Source: CAYFVR01 sp046541515
GTDB lineage: Bacteria; Desulfobacterota; Desulfobacteria; Desulfobacterales; Desulfococcaceae
Reading direction: 5' to 3'
DNA length: 64,000 bases
Assembly: GCA_046541515.1 (NCBI GenBank)
Contig: JBKHDD010000006.1
Coordinates: forward strand, 8,193-72,192
The position numbers were made by a program, and so were the translations under genes. The notes beneath the pieces were generated by a model. That model made no database searches. It was not told where the DNA came from and worked only from the letters and a program-made list of their open reading frames with translations. Positions 27,201 through 34,329 of the stretch are shown here, piece by piece (positions within the stretch are counted from its first letter, which is position 1; the number at the start of each line of letters is the position of its first letter).

Positions 27201-28301
27201 GACGCTTCCGTTTCTCTCGAACAGATAGGCCGCGCCGGAGTCGCCGTGCTGGGGCGCGCCGACGATGGCCAGGGTTCCGGAAATGGATACGGAGCGTCCG
27301 AACCGGTCGTTGGCTGCGCCGTCGGAGGCACTCTGCTTGTCCTGCTGAACCCAGCTCGCTCCGTCCCAGTTGAACACGTAGGCCGAGCCCGAGGAACCGT
27401 CCAGGTCGTCGTCCAAGCTGGCGCCGACCACGGCGTAGTTGCCCGACATGGAAACCGACACGCCGAACAGGTCTCCCGAAGCCGCGTCTCCGGAAACGAT
27501 GGAGGCGTCCTCCGTCCAGGCGTCGGCGCCGGAGCGTCGGAAAACCGCGACCCGACCGGATCCGTGTCCCGGTCCGCCGGCCATGGCGCGGAAGGTTCCG
27601 CTGGTGGAGGTGATGGCCACCGAACGGCCGTATTCATGCCCGCCGCCGCTTGCGGCCGGACTTTTTTTGGCGCCTTCGTAGGTCCAGGTGCTTCCTTCAA
27701 CCCGATAGAAATAGACCGAACCCGAATCCAAACCGGTCACGTCGTCCTTGGGGGCGCCGACGACGGCGTAGGTTCCGCTGGAATTGGAGACGATATCCAC
27801 CGAGGTCCCGAACTGGTCGCCCGAGGATTGGGAATCGTCCCGGGGAAGCATGGCGATTGCGCCGCCGGAGTCGGCGACCCAGGCGTTCGCGGTCAGATTG
27901 TAAATGTAGGCCGCCCCGGCTTCGCCGGCCGCTTCGTCGTTCCCGGGACTTCCGACGATGAGGTAGTAGGTTCCGGTGGAGGATCCGGAAATGGCCACGG
28001 CGGAACCGAATTGATCGCCGCCGGAAAGTCCCAGCGAACCGCCGAGTTCCAGGTGAAAATTCCATCGGGCATTTGCCGAATCATATTGATAGACGAACGT
28101 GCGCCCGCCGTCGTCTTCTTCGCCCGCGCTAGGGGCGCCCACGGCGGCGAAGTCCCCCTCGACGGCGACGGCGGTTCCGGCGAAATCGTTTTCATCGGAA
28201 ACCGGCAACAGCGGAGAGGTGATCGTCGCCCCGGCAACCAGGGGAAAAAGGACGAGCAGGATGGCGAAAAGCCCGAGAAACGTTGACCCGGATGATCTCA
28301 T
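21210..28301 (-). CDS. Giant secreted protein: FG-GAP propeller, 16 Ig/cadherin-like repeats, dockerin-like end
   Basis: 2,363 residues. ATG 28301 is chosen because AAGGAGGACCGA precedes it and a signal peptide follows (MRSSGSTFLGLFAILLVLFPLVAGA); the frame is open further upstream but without an RBS. Seven FG-GAP units (DFAGTAV, DQFGSAV, DQFGTSV, HEYGRSV, DLFGVSV, DRFGRSV, SRFGASV) give one complete beta-propeller. About 16 tandem Ig/cadherin-like modules of 100-130 residues follow, each opening with a pattern like NDPPTIS...TPEDT. One module (near residue 1130) resembles a putative-Ig type. The end has a dockerin/EF-hand-like pair (GDINASGAVNLTDVVLGLQ and IGLEEVIYDLQ). It is probably a surface or matrix protein for adhesion or carbohydrate binding; this is inference. 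Confidence 0.88.
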   Translation of the reverse strand: MRSSGSTFLGLFAILLVLFPLVAGATITSPLLPVSDENDFAGTAVAVEGDFAAVGAPSAGEEDDGGRTFVYQYDSANARWNFHLELGGSLGLSGGDQFGSAVAISGSSTGTYYLIVGSPGNDEAAGEAGAAYIYNLTANAWVADSGGAIAMLPRDDSQSSGDQFGTSVDIVSNSSGTYAVVGAPKDDVTGLDSGSVYFYRVEGSTWTYEGAKKSPAASGGGHEYGRSVAITSTSGTFRAMAGGPGHGSGRVAVFRRSGADAWTEDASIVSGDAASGDLFGVSVSMSGNYAVVGASLDDDLDGSSGSAYVFNWDGASWVQQDKQSASDGAANDRFGRSVSISGTLAIVGAPQHGDSGAAYLFERNGSVWTEIDKLEDIAAPADSRFGASVGVFQDAEGSKAIIGAPKYGSGRAYMDDSPENPDDSNFAPTISTIEDVFFTARQTPQTQTVNFSVGDVETDPADLIVSATWVATEGDIVTGGSLTPGGAGAGRTLDITPATGNQGEARVTVTVADEAGASSATTFMVDVSDPPRITGLQDQYVINIGETAEATFQVADNQDPASSLVVEAVSDNPALIDNLAVGGTSTDRTIDLVPQAAQSGSATITATVTDTDGHSASESFLFIVNAGPVFVSVTPDPVQFMEDPSPSPTVTVTLRDEFGGDVTLTAMSENESIVANPLTDPDDPDRTYFHAETKSATANQNISFTFQIDPVEHANGTATVLLEAIGPTEAKSTRSLTLEIEPADDPPVIEDIVLDEISIIDDEVEIPENGKTGNIRILLSHPDATVEAPKTVSLSVDSLNGFLIGSIRLDGNEVDEKTVSIGAGQTATVNLVISAADGALGTDTVTVTADDGNLSSQEQFDLTVFEVNDPPTISEISDQTTPEDTPINNIPFTVGDEETPPGELIVTVVSDNPDLIPDDPDHLKLGGSGADRTLTIIPFPNANSDDFGPAVVTLTVTDAGAGNDPPKSANRSFLVTVDSVNDPATAQGLDSFYTTPEKTSLTTAPITVCDVDGGRITLRLSSQTPSIFPDDDQHLQIRHGDLTVGRQYVVDPLFDAEQDGLPSRCDDPEKELAFIFTPLGNANGTADLTLTITDDQGLETVRNFSVFVQFVNDPPAIEGNPPTVAYVNQPYEFTPVVEDEEDALSQLRFERVCMNVDPTSDNLTTDGCPAWLQFDSNTGALSGIPPNEEADTSITGLRITVIDTGDLFDSITFDMQVLKDPQPPELSDIANKTTPEDQAIDVPFTASDPNGDPIVFTLESGNTKLVDPATRPHTDPGGMLITGPDVGVDDMGRFTLTPPDANPVSLNLRVTPRADANNLRDGGPTTLSITATDPDGETGFQSFVLDVTPVPDDPTLENIDFNQEESINENAEFRFSDVRPEGFVAGDADGGILLVSATSGNQTLLPDANLRVFPLGESPGFNNDYQIQLSEADGYKAAMDLIATPAANRSGQAVITVSVTDENEATTSRQFLLHVVNENNDPEILSITPPASMTEGERIAVPFTIRDFDDDTLTLAATADPADRFSDIRFSGTGVTLDGSGNYAVPVEAGVETSVNLDLTGAPGQFGSTTVTLTVRDVAATADPPATRTFTIDVTNVNDPPTISSISNVTVDEDTGPHAVAFTIDDPDLNNLTVSAESLNPEIVATSDIELLVNGSPLTLPQSIPSESYDQLELNIDTLQHAFGNAVIEVAVDDGTAEPATTSFTLIVKPTPDPPVLTPVGDVTMNEDDEAPSPNPIPVIVRDPDGGTLTLLIRSEDTAGAVLPNRTDNISVGGPTGVVTEVIQSLDELDREVVKVTMELEPNVETPLDLTLKPEPDAFTEPDFVTVHLTLQDAETTDDSADSFNVTVLGVNDPPSVSDIVGPKFTTASTATDPIPFLISDPETAVESLILDIVSSNQDVVPDDNIEVFTSTQTGFNREMVITPLNSVGETTIAVTVVDASGQTDTTNFVLKVRSGDVRQPDIDPIDLKAMDEDTSLTFTLDVTFPLESGEAVADVLEVRASSGDIDLIPNGPPYIQVQYVESSGSVHSYDLTLMPADDKPISTETVETTITVLAITLLPDSFTAEEIFTLRVDPLPDAPELLDIPEIQQSTFENVPYTLNFRVKDADGDPLTVSAVSNNQTLFPNDSLVIEGLSGGGVVTPEPPGSASLKLTATPAANRKNDSAIITISVDDGTTSPVVSGQFTLRVNESGCPIISQISRQLTNIDEPITGIPFSITDTEGGLLTVSATSSNTGLIQNTGIQINTLNSDGTLFSEPGTPIDLTLNLTPRSGQSGESVIEIAAVDESGKSCPMSFLFEVRAVRPGDINASGAVNLTDVVLGLQVLAGLDPANVDNRADLTNPDEGVIGLEEVIYDLQVVAEIR

Positions 28302-28622
28302 TCGGTCCTCCTTGGAAATTCGGTTTCCCCGCCGGGGGGCGCGGGTGGGGCGGTCTGTTGAAGTGGCTGGGAAGCGGGTTTCCCAGACGGTCATGCCGGG
28401 CCATGAGGGGTGGCCGAAAAAAACGATGAAAAAAACTGAAATTTCGGAATATCCACACGATAAGCAAATGCGGTGCCGAAGCGTGCGGAGCAAGGTCCGA
28501 AAAACGAAAACAAACGGATTTGCCCCGATAAACACAGCATTAGCGAGTTTCCCCGACAATCGCAAGGAAATAAACGCGTATTCATATTTTCATAAAAAGT
28601 TTAAGGCCGCCTTAAACTTGTT
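28302..28622. other. 321-bp gap with unusually AT-rich half
   Basis: Leader of the giant gene. The part from about 28420 to 28620 is clearly richer in A/T than the rest of the window and has A- and T-runs on both strands. It contains the terminator of the debranching gene at its right end. A single convincing -35/-10 pair could not be picked, and no conserved RNA structure was recognised. Confidence 0.5.
28590..28620 (-). terminator. Intrinsic terminator of the debranching-enzyme gene
   Basis: A perfect 11-bp inverted repeat (AAGTTTAAGGC at 28597-28607, GCCTTAAACTT at 28609-28619) is followed on the minus strand by TTTTTATG. It sits 3 bp after the stop codon. The arms are nearly contiguous, so one or two pairs must open to form the loop. 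The AT-rich stem is weaker than the other terminators here. Confidence 0.65.
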
Positions 28623-31600
28623 TCATTTCCGGGCCGATTCCCGCTGCCGATTCGGTGAAAGCATCCGCCACACCCGCACCAATTCGCTCGCCCCCCACGC
28701 CTGGGCGTCGCAGCCTTTGGCCGCGTGGGGGGCGTCTCCGTCCAAAATTTCAGGCAGATGCATCACGACGCCGGTGTTCAGCAATCTGGCGGCCCCGGCA
28801 AGCCAGGCCCGGGCCGCGGGCCTTCCGCCGTCGCCGTAGACCGTCGCGTAGGCCTCGCTGAACGCCGGAAACACCCAGGTCCAGGCGGTGCCGTTGTGGT
28901 AGGCCGGCTTTCGGCGCGTGTCCTCGTCCCCGGTGTATCGGCCCGCGTAGGGATGCCGGGGATCGTTCAGCAACTCGCCGTCCCGCCGCACCTCCAGCGG
29001 AACGGAAACCGGCCGGTCCGCCAGGCTGCGAATCGCCCCGGGAACCAGCAGCTCCTCGCAGGCGTCCAAGATGGAACGGGCCATGGCGGGGTCCGTTACC
29101 GCCCCCAGGGTGAGGGCGTATAGCTGGTTTGGGCGAAGGGCGTCGTCCGGGGTGGCCTCGACGGCGCTTTGTCCCGGGCCCGCGTGCAGACAGTCCGACA
29201 AAAACCCCCGCTCCGTCGAAAAAAAGCGTTCCGCCAGCGCGCTTCGGACCCGCTCGCCCAAGTGGTCCCAATCGTCGGAATGATCGGAATCGATCCGGGA
29301 GAGCAGCCGAACCGCGGCATGCCACAGCGCCTGGATCTCCACGGGATAGCCCTGCCGGGGCGTGCCCGCCGGGAAATTGGTGTCCATCCAGGTGAAATGG
29401 GCGGGGCTGAAAATCAGGCCGGTTTCCGGGTCCATGCGAATGCCGTTGGACGTGCCGTCGCGGTAGCCCCGTCCGATGGAAATCAGCACGTCGCGAATCG
29501 TTCTGCCGTCCACGGATTCTTCCAGGAAAGCCGCCTTCTCTTCCGTTTCGATCCAATCGGCGCAGGCCACGGCGAACCATAGGGGGGCGTCGGAGGTGTC
29601 CCGGTCCCGGGCGTCGTTCCCCCGGATCATGTTGGGCAGGGTCCCCGATTCCTCGAACCGGGCGAACTGCTTCAAAATCTGGCGGGCGGCGTCTCGCCGC
29701 CCGGCCGCGATCAGCCCCCGAACCACGATCAGGGTATCCCGGCCCCAGTCCAGAAACCAGGGATACCCGGCGATAACCGTTCGGCCCGTCTCCCGGCGGA
29801 CCACGTAGGCGTCCAAAGCGCGCACCAGGGCCTCGTCCAAAGAAATTTCCGTTGGAGATGGGCCAAGTTCCGTCGGGGCGTCGATTTCCGGCTCGTCCCC
29901 GTCCTCCCCCGCCCAGGCGTCCAAGACTGCGGTTTCTCCGCCGCTCAGAAAAACGGTCAGGTAGCCCGGACTGAACAGATCGGAATCCGGGTCCAGCGCC
30001 CGTTCCTCGTCCGCCGGCCGATGGACCATGTAATGCCATTCCGGTTCGGACGTAAAAGCGCCGCCCGAAAGCCGCAAGTGAAACGCTCGGTCCGGGGCGG
30101 GCCGGAAGACGAAGCCGTCATGTGCGGGGGTCACCGCGCCGGGCCAGGCGTGCTCGGGTCCGGCAAATGCTTTTACCGTTTCGTGGAAGCTCCGGTCTTC
30201 AATGTCCGGCCGCAGAATCAGTTTGACCGGCCGGTCGTCGTCCAGCCCGCGCCCTTCGGTTCCGTCTCGATGGCGGAAAAAGGCCATGCGAATCCGGTTG
30301 GCGTCTTCGATCATTTGGACGCTCGCCGTCAAAAACAGATCCCCGCCCTGTCCCGTGGGCACGTGGAACCGCCACCGGCCCCGGCCGTCCGGGGTCGCCT
30401 GGAAATCCTCCAGGCAGTCGGTGCGCAGTTCCTGGGAAAACCCCTGGTAGACCACCCAGGCCCGGCAACGCGCCAGAAACATCCAGCGATCTTCCGGAAC
30501 CTCCGGGTCCAGGTTGGCGGCCAGCAACGCGTCGTACCGGCTGTTCAGGCGGCCCCAGTGGACGCTGGCCCGCAACATCCCGCCGCGCCCGTTGGTGGCC
30601 AACAGCCGGAGATCGGTATCCAGCAGCTCCGCCCGTCCAAACCGGAGTCGGGCCCGCGCCCGGTCGGGATCGGCCAGAAACCGCAACGGGGCTTCCCGCC
30701 GTTCGGCGGCGCGTCCGTCGTGGAAGACGCTGATTCGGAGGTTCAGGTCCCAATCCTCGTCGGGGGTCGGGAGCGGACCCAGCAGGGCGAAATGGCCCGC
30801 GCCGTCCTTTTTCGGCAGGCTTTCCCCGGCCGCCCGGCAACGGTCGCCGTCGAAAATCCGCGCCCGAAAGGGCCGCGGACCCTCCACCAGCAGCAGATAG
30901 CCGGGAGGAACCGAAACCACCCGGCGCAAGTCCCGGGCCCACGTCCAGCGAACCAGCGGGGCATGGTCTCCGCGAGGGTTCAGCCGGGCCGCCAACGCCC
31001 TCGGGTTCTCGGCCAGTTCGTGGACCAGGGCGTCCACCTCGATCTCTCCCGGGCCGAGGCCGCCTCCCGCCGCGGCCATCAGGTCCAGAACGGCGGCCCG
31101 CAGCCGCTGATGAATTTGCCGGGACGGCGCCGGGGCGGATTCCCCGTCCCGCTCGGGCTCGGTCAGCTTGAGGTCCGCCGCGTCCCAGGAAAGGCAACGG
31201 GCCTGGCCGGGCTCCAGGTCGCAGGACCAGCCCGACTCCGCCGCCGAAACCGCCACCCGGTCGCCGGAGAGCAGATCCACCACCGGCGGGTTGCCGTCCC
31301 GATCCGACCGCCAGGCCAGCCGCGCCGGCGCCTCCGCGTCCAAATTGACCAGAACCACCAGCCGCCGTCCGGACGGCCGGTGATGCCGAATTAAAACGAT
31401 GCCGTTGCCCGGTCCGGTCTGGGCCAGCCAAAGATCGGTTCCGTCCTGAAAACAGGGATGACGTTCCAGCAGCGCGGTGAGCCGCCGGATGTGGGCCACC
31501 TGATTCTCATGGGCGCCCCAGTTGAGGGAGTTGGCCTCGTGCACCTGAATTTTTTCCGCCGCGAACCATTCCACCCCGTTGGCGAAGCCGAATGCGCCGT

Positions 31601-32930
31601 TGGGGGCGCAGAGGGCGCAAAGGGCGGTGCGCATCCTGGCCCAGAGGCGGGAAACGGCGGCCAGGCGATTGTTGTCGTGGGTTTCGGCGAAATGAACGGT
31701 CAGCCCGTCGGTATCGGCGATTTCCATCGCGCCGGGAAGATAGGCCTCGATCTGGTCGCGATTGTAATTCTGAAACAGCTCCGAGTAGGCCCAGTCCAGG
31801 TTGCCGCTGTTGAGCAGCTCCCGGGTGACCGAAATCTTTCCGCCCAGCCCCTCCAGCAGAAACAGCGTATCCGGATACTCGGTCCGCACCCGGGCGACGA
31901 TGTATCGCCAGGCCGCCAGCGGAATCATGTACCCCGCGTCGCAGCGAAACCCGTCGGCGCCCCGACGACACCAGGCGAGAAAGACCTCCGCCATGTAGGA
32001 CCAAAGGCCCCGGTGCCCGAAATCCAGCTTGGTCAGGTCTTCCCAGACCACGCCCCAGGCGCCGGGGGTGATGATGTGGCCCGATTCATCCCGGGCCAGC
32101 CATTCGGGATGGGATTCGTGAAGACTCGCGGCCCAGCCGGTGTGGTTGATGGCGATGTCCAGAATCATTCGGGCGTTGCGGGCGTGGACGGCGTCCACCA
32201 GCTCCAGAAACTGTTCCAGCGGCGTCGCCTTGGGATCAAATTCCGCCAGTGCCGGATCGACCTCCGTGAAGCTGAGGGCGGCGTAGGGGCTGCCGAAGCG
32301 CCCCATCCGGCCGTAGGTGGTGGGCGTGGGGTGGACCGGAAGCAGCTGGAGAAACCGACAGCCCAACTCCCCGACGATGAAATCCAGGTGCCGGATCAGG
32401 TCCCGAAAGGTGCCGGACCGGGGAATCACGGTGTAGCCGGCGTCGTCCAGGTTTCGGATGCATTCGCCCTGGACCGGATCGGGCTTTCCGCCGCCGTCCT
32501 TGTTGGGCCCGAACTGGCGGACGAAGGCGTTATAGATCGTATTGCCGCAGACGGTGTGCGCGGGCGCCACGTTCAGCGCCGTGTTGCCGCCCTCGGGCCA
32601 CAGCGGGTCCCGTTCCCCTTCGGGAAGGAACAGCGCCTTGGCCTGAAAATGGCCGACTTCGGCCAGCGGCAGGACAAGGGAGAACCGATCCTCATCGGTC
32701 CGGTCCATGGGCAGGTCGAACCAGTCCCGCCCCAGGGGCGCCGCGTCGGAATCCACCTCGTCGATGATTTCCCTTCGGGCGATGGCGGCCCGGCCGATGT
32801 TTGTGCGAAGCCAGGCGCGCCCGGGGGCCGGACGACGCTGAATCAAGGTAAAGGCGACGGTGTCGCCGCGGAAACGAACCAGTCGGCGTCCGGGTTCGGG
32901 GATCTGTCGAAGCTCCGGGGTGGTGGTCAT
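28623..32930 (-). CDS. Bifunctional glycogen debranching enzyme (GH13 + GH133), AGL-like
   Basis: 1,435 residues. ATG 32930 is taken since the upstream 38 codons are Arg/Pro-rich and overlap the cyclophilin region. After an N-terminal beta domain comes a GH13 barrel with Asp in GFRCDAGYMIP (near 330), Glu in FLLEGLGG (near 359) and Asp in FAETHDNNRL (near 418). A middle section (about 560-1010) is beta-rich and unassigned. The C-terminal 400 residues are an amylo-alpha-1,6-glucosidase (GYPWFLDWGRDTLI, then LPNMIRGND). This order of 4-alpha-glucanotransferase and 1,6-glucosidase is that of eukaryotic AGL. It should remove glycogen branches completely and so complements GlgP. Confidence 0.88.
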   Translation of the reverse strand: MTTTPELRQIPEPGRRLVRFRGDTVAFTLIQRRPAPGRAWLRTNIGRAAIARREIIDEVDSDAAPLGRDWFDLPMDRTDEDRFSLVLPLAEVGHFQAKALFLPEGERDPLWPEGGNTALNVAPAHTVCGNTIYNAFVRQFGPNKDGGGKPDPVQGECIRNLDDAGYTVIPRSGTFRDLIRHLDFIVGELGCRFLQLLPVHPTPTTYGRMGRFGSPYAALSFTEVDPALAEFDPKATPLEQFLELVDAVHARNARMILDIAINHTGWAASLHESHPEWLARDESGHIITPGAWGVVWEDLTKLDFGHRGLWSYMAEVFLAWCRRGADGFRCDAGYMIPLAAWRYIVARVRTEYPDTLFLLEGLGGKISVTRELLNSGNLDWAYSELFQNYNRDQIEAYLPGAMEIADTDGLTVHFAETHDNNRLAAVSRLWARMRTALCALCAPNGAFGFANGVEWFAAEKIQVHEANSLNWGAHENQVAHIRRLTALLERHPCFQDGTDLWLAQTGPGNGIVLIRHHRPSGRRLVVLVNLDAEAPARLAWRSDRDGNPPVVDLLSGDRVAVSAAESGWSCDLEPGQARCLSWDAADLKLTEPERDGESAPAPSRQIHQRLRAAVLDLMAAAGGGLGPGEIEVDALVHELAENPRALAARLNPRGDHAPLVRWTWARDLRRVVSVPPGYLLLVEGPRPFRARIFDGDRCRAAGESLPKKDGAGHFALLGPLPTPDEDWDLNLRISVFHDGRAAERREAPLRFLADPDRARARLRFGRAELLDTDLRLLATNGRGGMLRASVHWGRLNSRYDALLAANLDPEVPEDRWMFLARCRAWVVYQGFSQELRTDCLEDFQATPDGRGRWRFHVPTGQGGDLFLTASVQMIEDANRIRMAFFRHRDGTEGRGLDDDRPVKLILRPDIEDRSFHETVKAFAGPEHAWPGAVTPAHDGFVFRPAPDRAFHLRLSGGAFTSEPEWHYMVHRPADEERALDPDSDLFSPGYLTVFLSGGETAVLDAWAGEDGDEPEIDAPTELGPSPTEISLDEALVRALDAYVVRRETGRTVIAGYPWFLDWGRDTLIVVRGLIAAGRRDAARQILKQFARFEESGTLPNMIRGNDARDRDTSDAPLWFAVACADWIETEEKAAFLEESVDGRTIRDVLISIGRGYRDGTSNGIRMDPETGLIFSPAHFTWMDTNFPAGTPRQGYPVEIQALWHAAVRLLSRIDSDHSDDWDHLGERVRSALAERFFSTERGFLSDCLHAGPGQSAVEATPDDALRPNQLYALTLGAVTDPAMARSILDACEELLVPGAIRSLADRPVSVPLEVRRDGELLNDPRHPYAGRYTGDEDTRRKPAYHNGTAWTWVFPAFSEAYATVYGDGGRPAARAWLAGAARLLNTGVVMHLPEILDGDAPHAAKGCDAQAWGASELVRVWRMLSPNRQRESARK

Positions 32931-32985
32931 CGGGTCACTTTCGAAAGGGAAACGGGGAATCGTTCCGGGCGAAGAACGACGGCGG

Positions 32986-33693
32986 CTATTCGGCGTCGGA
33001 GGAATCGGCCGGGGCCGGATCGGCCTCCGCCGGTTCTCCGGCATTTTCCGGGGGGATCACCTCCACCCGCATCTCCACCCGTTCCTTGGGATTGTCGCGC
33101 CGGTCCCGGGGCTCGGCGGCAATTTTGTCCACCACCGCCATCCCCTCCACCACTTCGCCGAACACGGTGTATTGCCCGTCCAGATGGGGGGCGTCGGCCA
33201 CGCAGATGAAAAACTGGGAACCCGCGCTGTCCGGGTGGGCGGAACGGGCCATGGAAAGGGTTCTCCGGTTGTGGGGACGGTGGGAGAATTCCGCCTTCAG
33301 TCGGTAGTCGGGCCCGCCGGTCCCGTGGCGGGACCGATCCGCCTCCCGGGTCAGCGGATCCCCGCCCTGAACCATGAATCCCGGAATCACCCGATGAAAG
33401 GTGGTCCCGTTGTAAAAATCTTTTCGGGCCAGTTCCAGGAAATTGTTCACGTGGTTGGGGGCCTCTTCCGGAAAAAAGCGGAGTTGAATTTTTCCAAACC
33501 GGGTATGGATCACGGCCCGGGACTGTTTCATGGCTTGAAGCTGGCTTTCGGAAAAGGATTCGTCCACCAGGGGGGGAGATTCGGCCAAGGCGGGGAAGGA
33601 AATCAAAACAACAACCGGAATTAGAAGGGAAAACAGTCGAAGCGCCGGGCGAGTCCCGCCGTCGAAGCGGGTGCGCGTCACAAATCGGAACAT
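32986..33693 (-). CDS. Secreted cyclophilin-type peptidyl-prolyl isomerase
   Basis: 235 residues. ATG 33693 follows GGAGGTT at 5-bp spacing, so the four-residue longer form (33705) is not used. A signal sequence runs to about residue 36 (LLIPVVVLISFPALA). The cyclophilin core has FHRVIPGFMVQGGD, HPDSAGSQFFICV and LDGQYTVFGEVVEGM. The acidic tail is rich in Pro/Ala/Glu/Asp. It should act in periplasmic protein folding. It sits 55 bp upstream of the debranching gene on the same strand and is divergent from the next small gene. Confidence 0.92.
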   Translation of the reverse strand: MFRFVTRTRFDGGTRPALRLFSLLIPVVVLISFPALAESPPLVDESFSESQLQAMKQSRAVIHTRFGKIQLRFFPEEAPNHVNNFLELARKDFYNGTTFHRVIPGFMVQGGDPLTREADRSRHGTGGPDYRLKAEFSHRPHNRRTLSMARSAHPDSAGSQFFICVADAPHLDGQYTVFGEVVEGMAVVDKIAAEPRDRRDNPKERVEMRVEVIPPENAGEPAEADPAPADSSDAE

Positions 33694-34023
33694 CGGAACC
33701 TCCATCGGAATGCCATTCGAGAAGAAGATCAAAGTTGGACGCCAGTCTCCGCCCCAATCTACGCCGATCCCGGGGCAAAATGCAATCCCCAACCGCGGCC
33801 GCATAGTGCTTGCGGGCGCGGGGAAAACATGGTAATCCTCCCGTCGCCGATGGCGGATATCCATCGGAATTTCACGGAGGTTTCGCTCCGAATGCCCGAA
33901 TCAGAGGGTCAAGGCGTCCGGCTTTCAGGGGGGGCGCTTTCTCGGGCTTTCCCTCCGGTTTCGCGCGACGGCGTCCCTCGGACGCCTGGACTGAAATGCT
34001 CCCACACGAGGAACTCAATCGCC
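33694..34023. other. 330-bp divergent intergenic region
   Basis: Separates the cyclophilin gene from the small SHOCT-like gene. The ribosome site of the cyclophilin is at the left end and GAGGA of the small gene at the right. No promoter with both boxes, no RNA gene and no repeat was recognised. Confidence 0.4.
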
Positions 34024-34269
34024 ATGATGCAGACCTTGAAAATCGACATTTACAAACCCCAAAAAAATGATCCGGAAACCCGAATCCGAATTCCCCTTTC
34101 CTCCCTCAACATCTCCGAAAAGCTGCTGCCCGCCCGGGCGAAGGCCTCTCTTCAGCGGGAGGGGATCGACCTGGCGGAACTCGGCTCCCTCTTCGCCAAG
34201 CAGGGCCCAAAGGGCACCTTGATCGAGATTGAAAACGCCGATGAACGGCTGGTGATCGCCATTGAATAG
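34024..34269 (+). CDS. Small protein resembling the YvlB/LiaX SHOCT-like domain
   Basis: 81 residues starting at ATG 34024 (ATG ATG); GAGGA lies 11 nt upstream. The pattern RIPLSSLNISEKLLPARAK, then GIDLAELGSLFAKQGPKGTL and IEIENADERLVIAIE is that of the SHOCT-like domain found at the N-terminus of YvlB/LiaX-type envelope proteins: an amphipathic helix, a GIDLxxL helix and a beta hairpin. Here the domain stands alone. Recognition is from pattern memory only. There is no signal peptide or membrane segment. It lies 60 bp before the M24 peptidase gene and may share its transcript. Confidence 0.65.
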   Translation: MMQTLKIDIYKPQKNDPETRIRIPLSSLNISEKLLPARAKASLQREGIDLAELGSLFAKQGPKGTLIEIENADERLVIAIE

Positions 34270-34329
34270 GGGCGAAACGCCGTTGTTTACAGATTCCAAC
34301 TCCGCTCGGGACGTTTGGAGGCCCCGACC

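Noticed and set aside
22459..28286. Several long plus-strand frames opposite the giant repeat protein (up to 916 codons)
   Set aside because: Gly/Arg/Val-rich sequence mirroring the repeat codons, without a family match. The minus-strand frame is continuous over 2,363 codons and has a signal peptide.
28302..28565. 88-codon N-terminal extension of the giant protein
   Set aside because: No RBS and low-quality composition; the ATG at 28301 has a strong AAGGAGG and is followed by a signal peptide.
31458..33209. 583-codon plus-strand frame opposite the debranching enzyme
   Set aside because: No RBS, no recognisable domain, antisense to a conserved enzyme.
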